Source: Saccoglossus kowalevskii
Lineage: Eukaryota; Hemichordata; Enteropneusta; Harrimaniidae
Assembly (NCBI RefSeq): GCF_000003605.2
Contig: NW_003135841.1
Location: 255,958-276,161, forward strand
Reading direction: 5' to 3'
DNA: 20,204 bases
Shown here: positions 1-9,749 of the stretch, one piece after another
Layout: each line of letters begins with the position of its first letter
How positions within the stretch are numbered: the stretch's first letter is position 1
Program-made: the position numbers and the translations under genes
Notes under the pieces: model-generated
Databases searched by the model: none
Seen by the model: the letters and a program-made list of their open reading frames with translations, nothing else
What the model was told of the DNA's origin: nothing

Positions 1-1139
1 CCGATACCTAATGACTTGTTGTGTGGCAAGATGGTTAATATGTTCAACTGCCCTGCATCAAGGGGATTGCATGGTCGACTTCAGTGGTTGGCTGTTCACT
101 CAGAAATGAAAAATAGCAAAACATATACTGCTCCATGCCACACAGGTTAACAAATGACCAGTCAGTACATTCAGTGCTGTGTCAAACACAGAGTCTTTAT
201 TAAATTTCCCAAATACAATTCAACCGTTTTTCTCAGAAAGATGCATGTAAATGCAGTAAGGCTATATTATTTGCCATCGGCATATCTTATTACCAAACAC
301 AGTGAGGCCATGCCAACTCACAGAATACCACCCAAAGGAAATGAATATGAATGGTTTTGGTTGAGATACTTGTAGAAACATGTCCAAATTTAGTTATCTA
401 AAATTAATGTTCATTTCAAATATTGGCAATAAATTTCAACTCTTCAGCAATGCGTTGTGTTGTCAAGCAATGCGTTGTGTTGTCAAGCAATGCGTTGTGT
501 TGTCAAGCAATGCGTTGTGTTGTCAAGCAATGCGTTGTGTTGTCAAGCAAAGCCATTTTGACATTTGACACCAGCTATGGTGTACAAAACCAATCCACCT
601 CTCCCCAAATCAAAAGTGTGAACAAATTGTTATCATAAATGATAATCACATGCCCAGAAATTAGAGTGATAAATGAAAAATATATCCACACTAGTGGACA
701 ACAGATTTAATAAAACAAATTTGGAACTACTTGTTGCAGCATAATACAAACTGAAACAGTAAACATGTTTCTTTTCAATATATCAATGAATGCTGTACAT
801 CAACGTCATAAAGAAAAAACTTTAGTTTAGTATTAATATTGGAAGCAGTATTTTGAAAAAAAAATCAAATTATAGATAACAATATTTGCAATTTGAATGT
901 CGAATCATAAAGATATTTATAGCTTATGTATTTGCACAAATATACTAGTAAATGATGATATTGATCACTGTTTTGTGTTGCCCTATATAGAAAAAAAAAC
1001 CTGCCTCGATTCCCTTATGAAGAACAATTATAGACATTTCATCACATTGTGCGCATCGCTGTTAGTCGTATACCCTTTATCTGCTATCCTGCTGGCATAG
1101 TAAATATATTATGATGCAATGTGTTTTATTTACTTTCAG
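1..1139 (+). other. SAMD8: SAMD8 intron (partial, 3' part)
   Basis: This is sequence upstream of the first recognisable SAMD8 exon, ending in a pyrimidine-rich tract and AG at 1138-1139. No coding block resembling the earlier SAMD8 regions (SAM domain, first membrane segments) was found, so the preceding exon lies outside the window. The stretch is AT-rich and contains one perfect 20-bp tandem repeat (about 447-550). Short open frames here are explained by chance or by that repeat. A frame open from base 1 to 150 matched nothing I know. Confidence 0.7.
447..550. repeat. 20-bp perfect tandem repeat, 5 copies
   Basis: The unit TGCGTTGTGTTGTCAAGCAA is repeated five times without a mismatch from 451 to 550, preceded by a partial GCAA. 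Identity between copies suggests recent expansion by slippage or unequal exchange. It sits inside a SAMD8 intron. Because 20 is not a multiple of three it opens more than one frame and produces spurious Cys-rich ORFs; no coding role is inferred. Confidence 0.97.
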
Positions 1140-1290
1140 ATTTACGGTGATGTCTGGTCCAAGTTAAAACGATCTCTGGAGATTTGTTTAGGTCTTGGTA
1201 TGTCATTAACTGGCGTCAACACATGTGGTGATTACATGTTTAGTGGTCATACTGTCGTCATCACAACATTCAACTTTTTTATCACTGAAT
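1140..1290 (+). CDS. SAMD8: SAMD8/SMSr, penultimate coding exon (PAP2_C domain, first catalytic motif)
   Basis: This exon encodes part of the catalytic domain of sphingomyelin-synthase-related protein, an ER multi-pass membrane enzyme that makes ceramide phosphoethanolamine in animals (family knowledge). Seen directly: an acceptor TTACTTTCAG ends at 1139, a phase-0 start with IYGDVW, then [17 protein letters not shown] followed by NFFITE, and a donor GTAAGT at 1291. [10 protein letters not shown] is the conserved motif of the sphingomyelin synthase family; its His (1248-1250) is one of the three catalytic residues of the lipid phosphate phosphatase superfold. The exon is 151 nt and ends after the first base of a Tyr codon completed at 2171. 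The wording matches SAMD8 better than SGMS1/2. Earlier exons with the SAM domain are outside the window. Confidence 0.95.
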
Positions 1291-2170
1291 GTAAGTATGA
1301 CATTGAAAACATTAAGATGTGATTTAAGTCTTCACTCCAACAGAGGAGAACATTGTAGGTTTTAGTGATCCGAAAAACTGATGTCACCCTGCAATCAGGG
1401 TAATAATGAAACTAAGCTACGAGGGTCACTAAAATTGTACGTCTGCCTCTGTTTAAGTGAATAATTGTATTTGCTATGAGGTTGTTTACAAGTGCAGTTT
1501 ATGTGTGACATTCAACAAAAAAATCGCAAAAAAATAAAAATAAATCAAGTACTGTAAAAGATGTATTAAAACTACGGCTTCTATTAAAATGGTACAAGGC
1601 AACAGAATGGATGCAGCCTCTATTAGAGCATCTACACATATGAGAAATGATGAATTTTTGGTTCTCAATTTTTCAAAAAGGTTTTAAGGTATCGTATTTG
1701 GTCTATTAGAAACGCATCTAAATTAGATTTAATTTGCATTTGTTGTTTACTAAATTATAATATTTTGACGATAGAAAAAGTATTTTGTAATTTTCTGTTC
1801 ATCTTCCAAAAAAACATGCACCTTTCTTTGATAAAAATACAAAGTTACAAGTGTCAGATTCATCGATGGCAACACGTTTATTATAATATACAGTAAAAAT
1901 GCCTCTCATTTAAATCAAAATGACATCGTTAGTTACACGCACCATTTTTTCTGAGCAATGTTAAAAAAAGAAAGCTCCCTCCCTCGTAATCAAATTCTAG
2001 TGATACGAATAAGAGAAAGCTATTAGTATGCAAATTAGACTGTAACACTAATTATAATTGGTTGCTGTTCCTACAAAAAGAAACATTGCTTGCTGAGTTG
2101 TATAGTCTTGTAAATTGAGGCAATGTACACAAACGGCCATTTATTCAACGCAAAATTTGTTCATTTTCAG
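1291..2170 (+). other. SAMD8: SAMD8 last coding intron
   Basis: This 880-nt intron lies between the two recognised SAMD8 exons, with donor GTAAGT at 1291 and acceptor CATTTTCAG ending at 2170. Splicing joins T with AT to give Tyr and continues the family sequence YTPRDYD. It contains a foldback element (1331-1461) only about 40 nt from the donor; the rest is AT-rich with nothing else recognised. Confidence 0.93.
1331..1461. mobile_element. Foldback/MITE-like element with about 40-bp imperfect terminal inverted repeats
   Basis: The left arm 1331-1371 and the reverse complement of 1423-1461 share blocks in the same order: TTCACT, ACAGAGG, and TTTTAGTGA followed by T or C and CC. The 51-nt centre contains a further small hairpin, ACCCTG with CAGGGT (about 1386-1401). 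There is no coding capacity. No clear target-site duplication was found, so the family is unassigned. A decayed non-autonomous DNA transposon is the likely reading. Confidence 0.6.
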
Positions 2171-2475
2171 ATACTCCAAGAGATTATGACTTGTTACATA
2201 CAATGTCTTGGGTCCTCAATATATTTGGTATATTTTTCATCTTAGCTGCTCACGAGCATTACTCGATAGATGTCTTTGTCGCATTCTACATCACGTCCAG
2301 ACTATTTCTCTATTACCATTCATTGGCTAATAACCGATCATTACTAGACGGTGACCAGCGAACCAGAGTTTGGTTTCCTATGTTCAGTTTCTTTGAGTCC
2401 AAAGTTGATGGCATTGTACCAAACGAATATGAGTGGCCAAAATTCCCAAAAATGTTAAGACGTCATTGTGACTAA
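2171..2475 (+). CDS. SAMD8: SAMD8/SMSr, last coding exon (second catalytic motif and C-terminus)
   Basis: Continues the previous exon in frame (YTPRDYD, then [20 protein letters not shown]). The segment [19 protein letters not shown] carries the second catalytic His (2257-2259) and the Asp (2269-2271) of the His-His-Asp triad, within two predicted membrane helices. [22 protein letters not shown] and a [10 protein letters not shown] tail follow, as in vertebrate SAMD8. The stop is TAA at 2473-2475 after a short basic cytosolic tail (KMLRRHCD). Together the two exons give the C-terminal 151 residues, roughly the last third of the protein. All three catalytic residues are present, so the enzyme looks functional. 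Confidence 0.96.
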
Positions 2476-3554
2476 CAAACTAGATTGTATCAAGGTTTCA
2501 TAAGATAAGGGTATGCAAGGATCTGATAAATGATGAAGATCTCACGTTAATTGAAGAAGTCACATAAATTGTTGTAAAAAAAAAATTGCAAGCAAATTTC
2601 TAGAAATCCTACTGTTCCAGTGCATTCTGTGATGCTACTACATTTGAATAACACAAACAGAATGAGATGGCTTTCGATCATTCACTAATAGTGAGTTTGC
2701 TTCTCATGAGTTCTGCAATGCATATCACCTTACATAAAAATTGCATACCCTTATATTATGTATCTTTGCTTGTACACATGTACAGAATTTCTATTATTGA
2801 AAGAACTTTATCTATTAACCTTTTAATCACCAGAATAATTTCATTCATAGTCTTCTCTTTTCAACATAAAATCTTCACAAATTATCACAAGCTAGAAGCA
2901 ATGTTATATTTTTGTTTGTTTGGTTCAAAATTAAGACTCATTTCAGATTTCAGTGAAAATTACAGAAAAATGGCAACAAATTTACACCAATTTTGATCTG
3001 AGATTTTTTCCTAAATATTATGAGACTATTTAATAAAATGTCTAATTTATTTGATCACTGTAAAATAATTATTCAGATTTGAATAATTGTCGCTGAAAAT
3101 GCATTTGACTGATTTGTATAAAATTTAATTTCACTGATTCTTGATGAGTTTAGCAAAAATAAATTCTAAGTGAGAATTAAGTAAACATATTGTGTACTCA
3201 GCTTCAACAATTTTTAATATGTCAGAATGTTGGTGATCGTTTGAGCTTGCCATCTGATTGTTTGTCCAAAATTCATTTCATTACTCTTCTGCATAGTGCT
3301 TCAACACACTTGAACTCATAAAAGTTTTCACTTGAATTACGACAGGTCACATGGGTAAATTCTGGGAATTCTCACAGATTACACATTCCGAATATATTCA
3401 TACCATTAAATATTTTATATCATAGAAATGATCTTAGATTGCAGCTTTATGGATCGACATAGCTAGAGATTTATTCTGTTATATTTTCTGTGATGCGCAA
3501 GGATTGCTATAATTGTTAAACATTTAATTGATTGAAATCAGATTGTGTGTAGAA

Positions 3555-3570
3555 ACGCCCTCTAGTGGCG
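3555..3570 (-). promoter_or_regulatory. CTCF-like core motif
   Basis: The + strand reads ACGCCCTCTAGTGGCG. Its reverse complement, CGCCACTAGAGGGCGT, fits the bilaterian CTCF core CCASYAGRKGGCRSY at nearly every position. It lies within or just past the SAMD8 transcript end. The motif match is seen; binding is inference. Confidence 0.45.
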
Positions 3571-3628
3571 AATGTGAGAAATACATTCATGACTCAAGTA
3601 CTGGCTGCATTTACAGTGGCTTTAAATA

Positions 3629-3693
3629 GTGTGTTTCAATTGAACCGTGCATGAACCATGCATGACATGGCAGTGCATGTCATATTGGAACAC
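3629..3693. repeat. Hairpin-forming block in the 3' UTR
   Basis: ATGACATG (3662-3669) and CATGTCAT (3676-3683) form a perfect 8-bp stem with a 6-nt loop. Outside it, TGTGTTTCAAT (from 3630) pairs with ATTGGAACACA (3683-3693) with one mismatch, but asymmetrically. An 11-bp near-duplication, GAACCGTGCAT then GAACCATGCAT, sits between the left arms. It could be a decayed small foldback element or an RNA structure. Confidence 0.45.
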
Positions 3694-4513
3694 AACATGG
3701 CAGGGCTTTTAATAAAATATTAATATACACAAAATGCCATTACAGTTTTCCATAGGATGCTTGTATAATATTTATTTTTGAATATATTTTTGATAGTAGT
3801 TGATATATTCATTTCACTTATTTATTATTATTGTTAGAGTAATCCATGAATCAACAAATCAAATCATGGTACAAATAATCCATAAAAAAATATGTGGAAA
3901 ACAGGGGTGAACAGTTTGATATATGCTGCCATTTTGAATATTGTTGTTCTAATAATTATTATTTTAACAATGCTTCAAACCTCAAATCAAACCTTACACT
4001 ATATGAATTCTTCACTTACCCCCTGTTCTAATCCTACCGTAATATCTGCTGAGTATTGCCTAATCTTAAATTATTACACTTGTACTGCATGTAAATTAAA
4101 AAAAAATGTTGCTATGGTGACATTATTGATAACCCATGTTACACCAAATCCTTTATTATTTTTTAATTAATTATTCTTACAACTTGTATTTCTCATTTCA
4201 TCTTGAGTTTTTTGAATCCTGATTCATTGATTTGTGAATTACCCTGACCATAATATTAACTAGATCAGCTAGGCTATCACTTTTATTAATATTTTCCGTC
4301 TTAAGATTGTTAATAAGTAATGATTTCTAAGAATAGACAAACATGACCCTTCTATCATTTATTATTTGCAAAGCCTTGGGAATGTTTAATTTATTTTAAG
4401 TTTCATGGATTAGTCAGTTGATTATTAGGCAGTGTGATGTAGTCAGCTGTTTGTTTTTTACTTCTGATTTACATTAAGTGTGCTTAACATCCCTGTGCAA
4501 ATATATAGACTTT

Positions 4514-4519
4514 AATAAA
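4514..4519 (+). terminator. Polyadenylation signal, probable SAMD8 mRNA end
   Basis: AATAAA is followed about 17 nt later by a GT-rich tract (TTGTGTGTGTCCGTGTTTAT, about 4531-4550), the classical downstream element for cleavage and polyadenylation. This is the best such combination after the SAMD8 stop codon. Cleavage would fall near 4530-4540. Confidence 0.65.
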
Positions 4520-5939
4520 AATAGCATTCAAATTGTGTGTGTCCGTGTTTATTTGTTCATATATGTTTCTCATTGCTAACTAGTCCTCCAGGGAAAACTT
4601 AACTGAGTAAGTTGTACTGACCTTGAAAACCTGGTTTTATACATTTGTCATTTTCTGAGTCGTAGATTTGGCTTTTGTGTGTTCAATTTAGTCATCAGGC
4701 ATGTTCAATAAGACGTCGCTTGGAACCGACATTTTTGGGTTGGTGGCGTACTGAAGTTTGTGTCTGCTCTCAGTGTGATCATGTTAATATTTCGAAATCT
4801 GCCTGTGATTAATTGCGTCTTATTGCTAAACAGTGTTCTAACCTGGAAGAACAATTAGTTCTAACATTATTTCTATCGTCACTGCTGTAATCCCTAAAAA
4901 TATGATCACATGTAAAAAATGCATGGCTAGTGTTCTACTAGCAATTCATTGGCTATTTGATTTCCACAATTCAAAGAGAAACATTTTTTTAAAACTGACT
5001 GTTATTACTATATTTGTATCTTGCCCATGAGGATAATAAAGTGATGAAATATACTGTGGATTCCATTTTCTATCAAAATTGATCAATTCCAGAACTGGAC
5101 CCTTTTTGTTTGTTGACCTTTTTTGGGTCACGCTCAATCTTGGTACACACATTGAATATTTCAGCACGTTTTTACATGTCATTTTGTTATGCAAATCGGA
5201 TTCAAAATGGCTGACTGTTGGTCATTTTGTTATAACATTTTACATTCTCTAGTACAAAATATATTAACAATGACAGGCACAGTATTTTTTTATATTGAGG
5301 TAATTACTCATGCATGGCTTTTAAATTTCAAGCTGTTTGAATATTTTATTCATCTTTCATTTTATCCTGTGCCAAAATTTAAAAATGATTAACATAAAAG
5401 TACGACTATAACTTTGATGGTACTTCTCATTTATCCTAATAATGATATACAATTATATTTATGTTATGTCACCTGCCAACGAGACACTTGGATGATTATC
5501 ATATTCATACAGCTCAAATGTCTACAGCAAAATATTCAATATGAATATATTACAAATATGTATATATATATATATCGCTATTAATTAAGTGCTATCAACC
5601 CATTTATTTCTCAATAAATTTTATTAAAATTTATGTTGTACAGCATGTTTTTTGTTTGTTTTATTTCTATTTTTATATTATTTTGAATTTTTTTTCAATT
5701 GTATCACATCTTATTTTATAAGACAATACAATTATCAGCGATTTTTTTAAATATCAATCACTTATTTTTTGAGATTGTTCATATGAAGAAAAAAAAATCA
5801 CCATGAAATGCGCCATCAACGGTCAACAAAGTCTACTTTGTTTTTATAGAAAACTACTGTACCAGTATACGAAAATGTAATTGTTTCTGACGATGAGGTT
5901 AGAAAGCGGCCTTATTGAATTATACATCAATCATTCACG

Positions 5940-5947
5940 TCACGTGA
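5940..5947. promoter_or_regulatory. TCACGTGA E-box
   Basis: Perfect palindromic TCACGTGA, the type bound by USF and MiT/TFE bHLH-zip factors in animals. It is the first of four copies upstream of and within gene 2 (others at 6217, 7641 and 9948). Binding is inference. Confidence 0.4.
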
Positions 5948-6088
5948 TCTGGTATAAGAACTATATATTCACATGCATCTGCTGTATTTGAAAATTACGA
6001 TACGATACTCATGTTATAGCATAAAAAGCGACCTTAGTATGCGTTCACATCACTGTTAAATAACGCGCATTGAAAATCCGTATACAAT

Positions 6089-6102
6089 GACCTCTGGTGG
6101 CG
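6089..6102 (-). promoter_or_regulatory. CTCF-like motif, weaker
   Basis: GACCTCTGGTGGCG; its reverse complement CGCCACCAGAGGTC fits the CTCF core except for one G to T change in the GGC block. It lies about 450 bp upstream of the gene 2 TATA-like tract. Confidence 0.3.
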
Positions 6103-6216
6103 GGGTTAATGAACTCGGGAGTCATAGCCAAAAATAAGAAAGTAATTTGATTACAAAATTTAAATCCGTTTGCGGAATCTTCTCTTGGCCTGCGCAAAAT
6201 ATGCTATCACGATATG

Positions 6217-6224
6217 TCACGTGA
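6217..6224. promoter_or_regulatory. TCACGTGA E-box (GTCACGTGAC)
   Basis: The extended palindrome GTCACGTGAC (6216-6225) is an ideal USF/TFE-type E-box about 330 bp upstream of the gene 2 TATA-like tract. Function is inferred from the motif and its placement. Confidence 0.45.
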
Positions 6225-6542
6225 CCAGACATACACATACCATCTTGTCACGATATTAAATTCTCTTAAACATTCTTTCCCCGAGGGGGTGTTGCTATAT
6301 ATTTTCCACACAGGCTACATTGAATTCACAAAATATACCAAATAGAAGTAGCACCCCTCCTTGTAATGATATAAACCGTATGAATTGTTTGGTACAGTCT
6401 GGTCTTGTCTTGATTGGGGCCAAGAAAAGGGGAGATATTAATGCAGAATTCTCGTACACATCGATTGTAACAGATATTATAGTCGTAAATACACACCCGG
6501 AAAATAGATCAAATCGCTAATTATTGTCCCGGCAATACTCGT

Positions 6543-6562
6543 GTATATATATATATTTATAT
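6543..6562 (+). promoter_or_regulatory. TATA-like tract, candidate gene 2 promoter
   Basis: An alternating TATATATATATATTTATAT tract sits about 240 bp before the gene 2 start codon, followed by less AT-rich sequence (CGTGCAAACATTCGCACAGCTG) that could hold the start site near 6575-6600. It could equally be a plain TA microsatellite. Confidence 0.3.
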
Positions 6563-6777
6563 CCGTGCAAACATTCGCACAGCTGTGTGTTCACAGGAGC
6601 CCAGTAAACTAGTTGTTAAAACGTCTACCCTTTTGCGTTGAGTAGATATCTATAGTTTATCGTATACGAGGGGTCAGCACGATGCGGCAGTGACATACGG
6701 TATTCATTTCATACTGGCAGTACTGAGGTTTAGGGTCACGCTGTTTCTTGCATTACTTGTCTATTTCTACGGGCTGC

Positions 6778-6846
6778 ATGACAAGGATATTATATCATGT
6801 ATTTATTTCTCTTGGTATTATCGGCTGTTCTCCTTGCTGTGTTTAA
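6778..6846 (+). promoter_or_regulatory. Upstream ORF overlapping the gene 2 start
   Basis: An ATG at 6778, 19 nt before the chosen gene 2 ATG and in another frame, opens 22 codons ending in TAA at 6844-6846, inside the gene 2 coding region. Its initiation context is weak (T at -3). If the transcript includes it, it could lower translation of the main frame by competing for scanning ribosomes. This is a prediction from layout only. Confidence 0.35.
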
Positions 6847-7222
6847 AGTGTACACCATTATGACAACTCATTTAACAACTACGGAGATTGACTCTGATGC
6901 AATATGGGGCGATCTCCGCGAAACTCAGCGAAATGTGGTGCATTTTATGTGTTTTGAGTCTCCGCTTTGGCTGCGAGCATTCCAAATCGGATTGAAGTTC
7001 ATCACCGGGCCGTATTTCCGACAGGGTATGAGAAAATGCGTCGTGTCTGAGCGGATGAGTGAGGACGATCTCGGTGAACATTCACCTTACCGTTACATCG
7101 GGAAAAATCTGTGGCCTGAAAATACGTTAGAAGACAATTTTCCAAACGGACTGCCTACATCCAGCGAGGGCAAACATGTAGGAATGTGGCCGTTGAGGAT
7201 AACACACAGCGGGTCATATAAG
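6797..7222 (+). CDS. Gene 2, exon 1: unrecognised membrane-anchored or secreted protein
   Basis: Encodes residues 1-142 of a predicted 278-residue protein. The start is chosen because an in-frame TGA lies at 6779-6781 and the ATG has A at -3. Residues 1-19 (MYLFLLVLSAVLLAVFKVY) form a single hydrophobic segment, a signal anchor or signal peptide. Beyond it come an acidic/polar stretch, LWLRAFQIGLKFITGPYF (about 58-74), Cys52 and Cys81, YRYIGKNLWPENT (98-110) and GKHVGMWPLRITHSGSYK (125-142). The exon is less AT-rich than its flanks and ends at a good donor (AAG|GTAAGG), phase 0. No known domain was recognised, so no function is assigned. Confidence 0.75.
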
Positions 7223-7640
7223 GTAAGGGGTATCTTATTATAGGAAGTCTCAGCCCCGATGTTTTCAAACTTTAAATACCCTTTAACATCGACGTTGTTC
7301 TACTAAAGAATGGGCTATGTGAACGCTCTGTACAATAACTTACTAAAAAAATACAATGCACTGTCATATCTTCTAACTTTATCAATATGTCATGACCCCG
7401 AAGTTCACGAGCCGTTTAATCGCATGACTGGGCAGGTTTTTCATTATTTTCTTTTATCAATCAAATTGTACTGTATTGTTAAATGGTCTGTTCTTCGAGA
7501 TCTTATTCCTGAAATAGTATGTGCAAAATTAAAGCCTTGGGAAAGTGATCGGACGGATTTTAATATTTGTTTTGTATCTGGCGATTCCCCCGAAACGAGT
7601 TGCCCGTTTGATGTCAAATGAGGAATAAATATTTCTATGA

Positions 7641-7648
7641 TCACGTGA
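7641..7648. promoter_or_regulatory. TCACGTGA E-box in intron 1
   Basis: Third copy of the perfect TCACGTGA palindrome, about 420 bp into the first intron of gene 2, a common place for regulatory elements. Confidence 0.35.
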
Positions 7649-7957
7649 GTCACTGAGTATGTCATAGTCATTATTAGCGAACACGCTGGTTACGCCAAAT
7701 ACCATCAACTTTATTTCAATATCAACACGTCACAAAACGTGCTCTTTCTTCCTTCTTTCATCGTGCATTTTTCAATATCATGAGGCGGAATATGATTGTT
7801 TTAACCTGATATTTCTGCCCGGGTGTCATACTTGTCCGGGTGTTCTTCTGTACTAGCCATTAGTTACTACGTCGGCACGTGGTCGTTACCGACATTGCCC
7901 CCACCCCGTTCACACAGTCAATTTAGATGAAACGAGACAAATAAGGCTATATCACAC

Positions 7958-8001
7958 ATGTGGCATAAGTCACATGAGTATGTGGCATAAGTCACATTAG
8001 A
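7958..8001. repeat. 22-bp direct duplication
   Basis: ATGTGGCATAAGTCACAT occurs at 7958 and again at 7980, a period of 22 bp with two copies, the second tailing off after CACATTAG. It is probably a slippage duplication within intron 1. Confidence 0.85.
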
Positions 8002-9570
8002 AAATTCAATTAAAAGGATGCGGTACCCGAGCGTGTTTCCATGGTAATAGCATGTAGCATTATTTCTGCGATCATCCCGAGGCGATGGTGTTGAATCGAA
8101 ATTTGTCGGAATATCGAATTTTAACAGTTATTTCTGGTACCCGAATATAAAACTTAGTTATTATTGTTGATCTGTCTGGGTTCGAAGCCGGAATTTTCTG
8201 TGCTGTTCTAGATTAATTATTATGAGTGTACCGAATAAGGGACACTATCTGATAAGTGATCATGCACATAATCCATATATGCAACGAGAAATAACACAAT
8301 ATCACAGAGAAAGAAATATTGAATCGATGTCATTTTTGCGGATTTGATATTGACGGTACATTCCATGGTCAACATTGCATAGGGATTGCATTTTTACAAT
8401 TTCTTGTGTTTAGTATTCAACGCCAGACAACTAATAATTGTCTGAGATTCAACGAAATAAGATTAGGAACGTTAGACAAACATGTCGACAGAAAACGACA
8501 CTAAGCGAAAATAAAAGCCAGTAAATAATTGAGCCCTGCACAGTAGTTGGTTGCTATTTGATATTCTAGATTGAGTTTAACGTGTTGGCGACAAAATCAA
8601 CAATGTCACATGGGATGTCTCGTGAATCGATTTGTCAATTTACGGGTACATATGTTTGATTGTTCGTTGTTTGTACACTCTTGAATACCCACTTACGTGT
8701 CTACTGATGATAATGATATGAATGGCACCGCGAGTAACACATTGTCGTGTTGTGACTCGTATAAGCCGCTATAACAGCTGTATTTGTGGTTTAAAAATAG
8801 CGTTGTTACTTGTAATTATTCAACATACTGCGTTGTGAGCGTGAAATTAATACCACCGTCCGTATGGTATAATTTATTTATTATTCCACCCCACGTAAGC
8901 GCCACGCCCTAAACAAACATGCTATATACGTTTTTAGCAGAGCCGACAGATGTATGGTTATTGTGATCTCAACAACCCTCCCACACTTGCAGTTGTTTAT
9001 TGTTTTAGAAGCCCAGTGCAAAAAAAAAAAGCGCGAACGTTACAAAAAACAACAACAGTAGTTGAAGTAGTTCGCACGTGGCCCTTTCGTTACATTTAGT
9101 GATGATTTACATTCGGACAGCCATGCTGGGGGTTCGAGGCCATATTTCTCGTGACGGAGAGAAGTGGTGGTGTCTCCATTGTTGTTTGCAGTACAGTCTG
9201 ACTTGTGAGCCTATGTCATAACGTGAATGAGTTTTTTGTTGCTTGGGGTCGACATTGCATACACTTGTGCTCGACTGAGCGTTCCATGATCATGCCGTTA
9301 CTATAGGGACCTGTATGCACAAATTGTGTGCGTTGAATAATCGTCCCTCAATGGTTGGAACTGTCACACATTCATCGATTTCGGGGTTGAAGTAGATTTT
9401 GTCAACAATCATGTGACTAATTATTGTACTCTTATGAGGGTATCTGTATTGCATGGTAGTTGTATAATGTTTGCATTCACTCAACTTTGAGGTTAATGCA
9501 CTATACAACGCACTGGACATAAAACTAACACAGTTATCGAAACCCCGGATGATACACCTTTCAAATAAAT

Positions 9571-9585
9571 CGCGCCCTCTGGTGA
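9571..9585 (-). promoter_or_regulatory. CTCF-like motif (minus orientation)
   Basis: The + strand reads CGCGCCCTCTGGTGA; its reverse complement TCACCAGAGGGCGCG matches the CTCF core CCASYAGRKGGCRSY at 13 of 15 positions. It is paired with an oppositely oriented motif 150 bp downstream. Binding is not shown. Confidence 0.5.
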
Positions 9586-9734
9586 CGAAACACTGCGATA
9601 ACGTAATTAGATGACACGTCATCCTTTTGATTCGTTCTTGTACAACAATGAAGATTATGTTTTTAGAAATATTTACTACATATCTAAACATAATTAGCAA
9701 TTAAAACCAATGTTGACGTCCGTGAAGCGCTTCG

Positions 9735-9749
9735 CCGCTAGAGGGCGCG
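9735..9749 (+). promoter_or_regulatory. CTCF-like motif (plus orientation)
   Basis: CCGCTAGAGGGCGCG matches the CTCF core at 13 of 15 positions, including the invariant AG and GGGCGC block. With the minus-strand motif at 9571 it makes a divergent pair within intron 1 of gene 2. Confidence 0.5.

Larger units (their letters stand above)
2476..4535 (+). other. SAMD8: Probable SAMD8 3' UTR
   Basis: AT-rich non-coding stretch from the SAMD8 stop to the best polyadenylation site. It contains earlier AATAAA hexamers at 3032-3037, 3158-3163 and 3711-3716, so shorter mRNA ends are possible. Open frames at 2667-2996 and 3892-4170 show no family resemblance and are treated as chance. It also holds a CTCF-like motif (3555-3570) and a hairpin-forming block (about 3629-3693). 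The 3' boundary is inferred from the signal at 4514. Confidence 0.6.
4536..6540. other. Intergenic region between SAMD8 and gene 2
   Basis: No gene was recognised on either strand. The stretch contains an everted TGACC / GGGTCA pair (5114-5130), a short imperfect inverted repeat CAAAATG...CATTTTG (5203-5229), a TA microsatellite (about 5561-5576), two TCACGTGA E-boxes (5940-5947, 6217-6224) and a CTCF-like motif (6089-6102). Base composition becomes less AT-rich from about 5900 towards the next gene, consistent with an upstream regulatory region. Confidence 0.6.

Noticed and set aside
380-638. Cys-rich open frames with repeated ALCCQAMRCVVKQ-type peptides
   Set aside because: Generated by the 20-bp tandem repeat inside a SAMD8 intron; no splice or family support.
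2667-2996. 109-codon open frame with hydrophobic residues
   Set aside because: Lies in the SAMD8 3' UTR, with AT-rich composition and no recognisable motif; frames of this length are expected by chance here.
3892-4170. 92-codon open frame
   Set aside because: 3' UTR sequence upstream of the strong polyadenylation site, with no family resemblance.
6320-6520. 66-codon open frame upstream of gene 2
   Set aside because: No ATG at its start and no motif; it sits in the probable promoter region just before the TATA-like tract.
7310-7671. Overlapping open frames on both strands after gene 2 exon 1
   Set aside because: Inside intron 1; no splice-compatible join to exons 1 and 2, which already join in phase 0 without it, and no known motif.
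8179-9141. GGTTCGAAGCC (8179-8189) and GGTTCGAGGCC (9131-9141) as tRNA B boxes
   Set aside because: Neither has an A box or a foldable cloverleaf at the required distance upstream.
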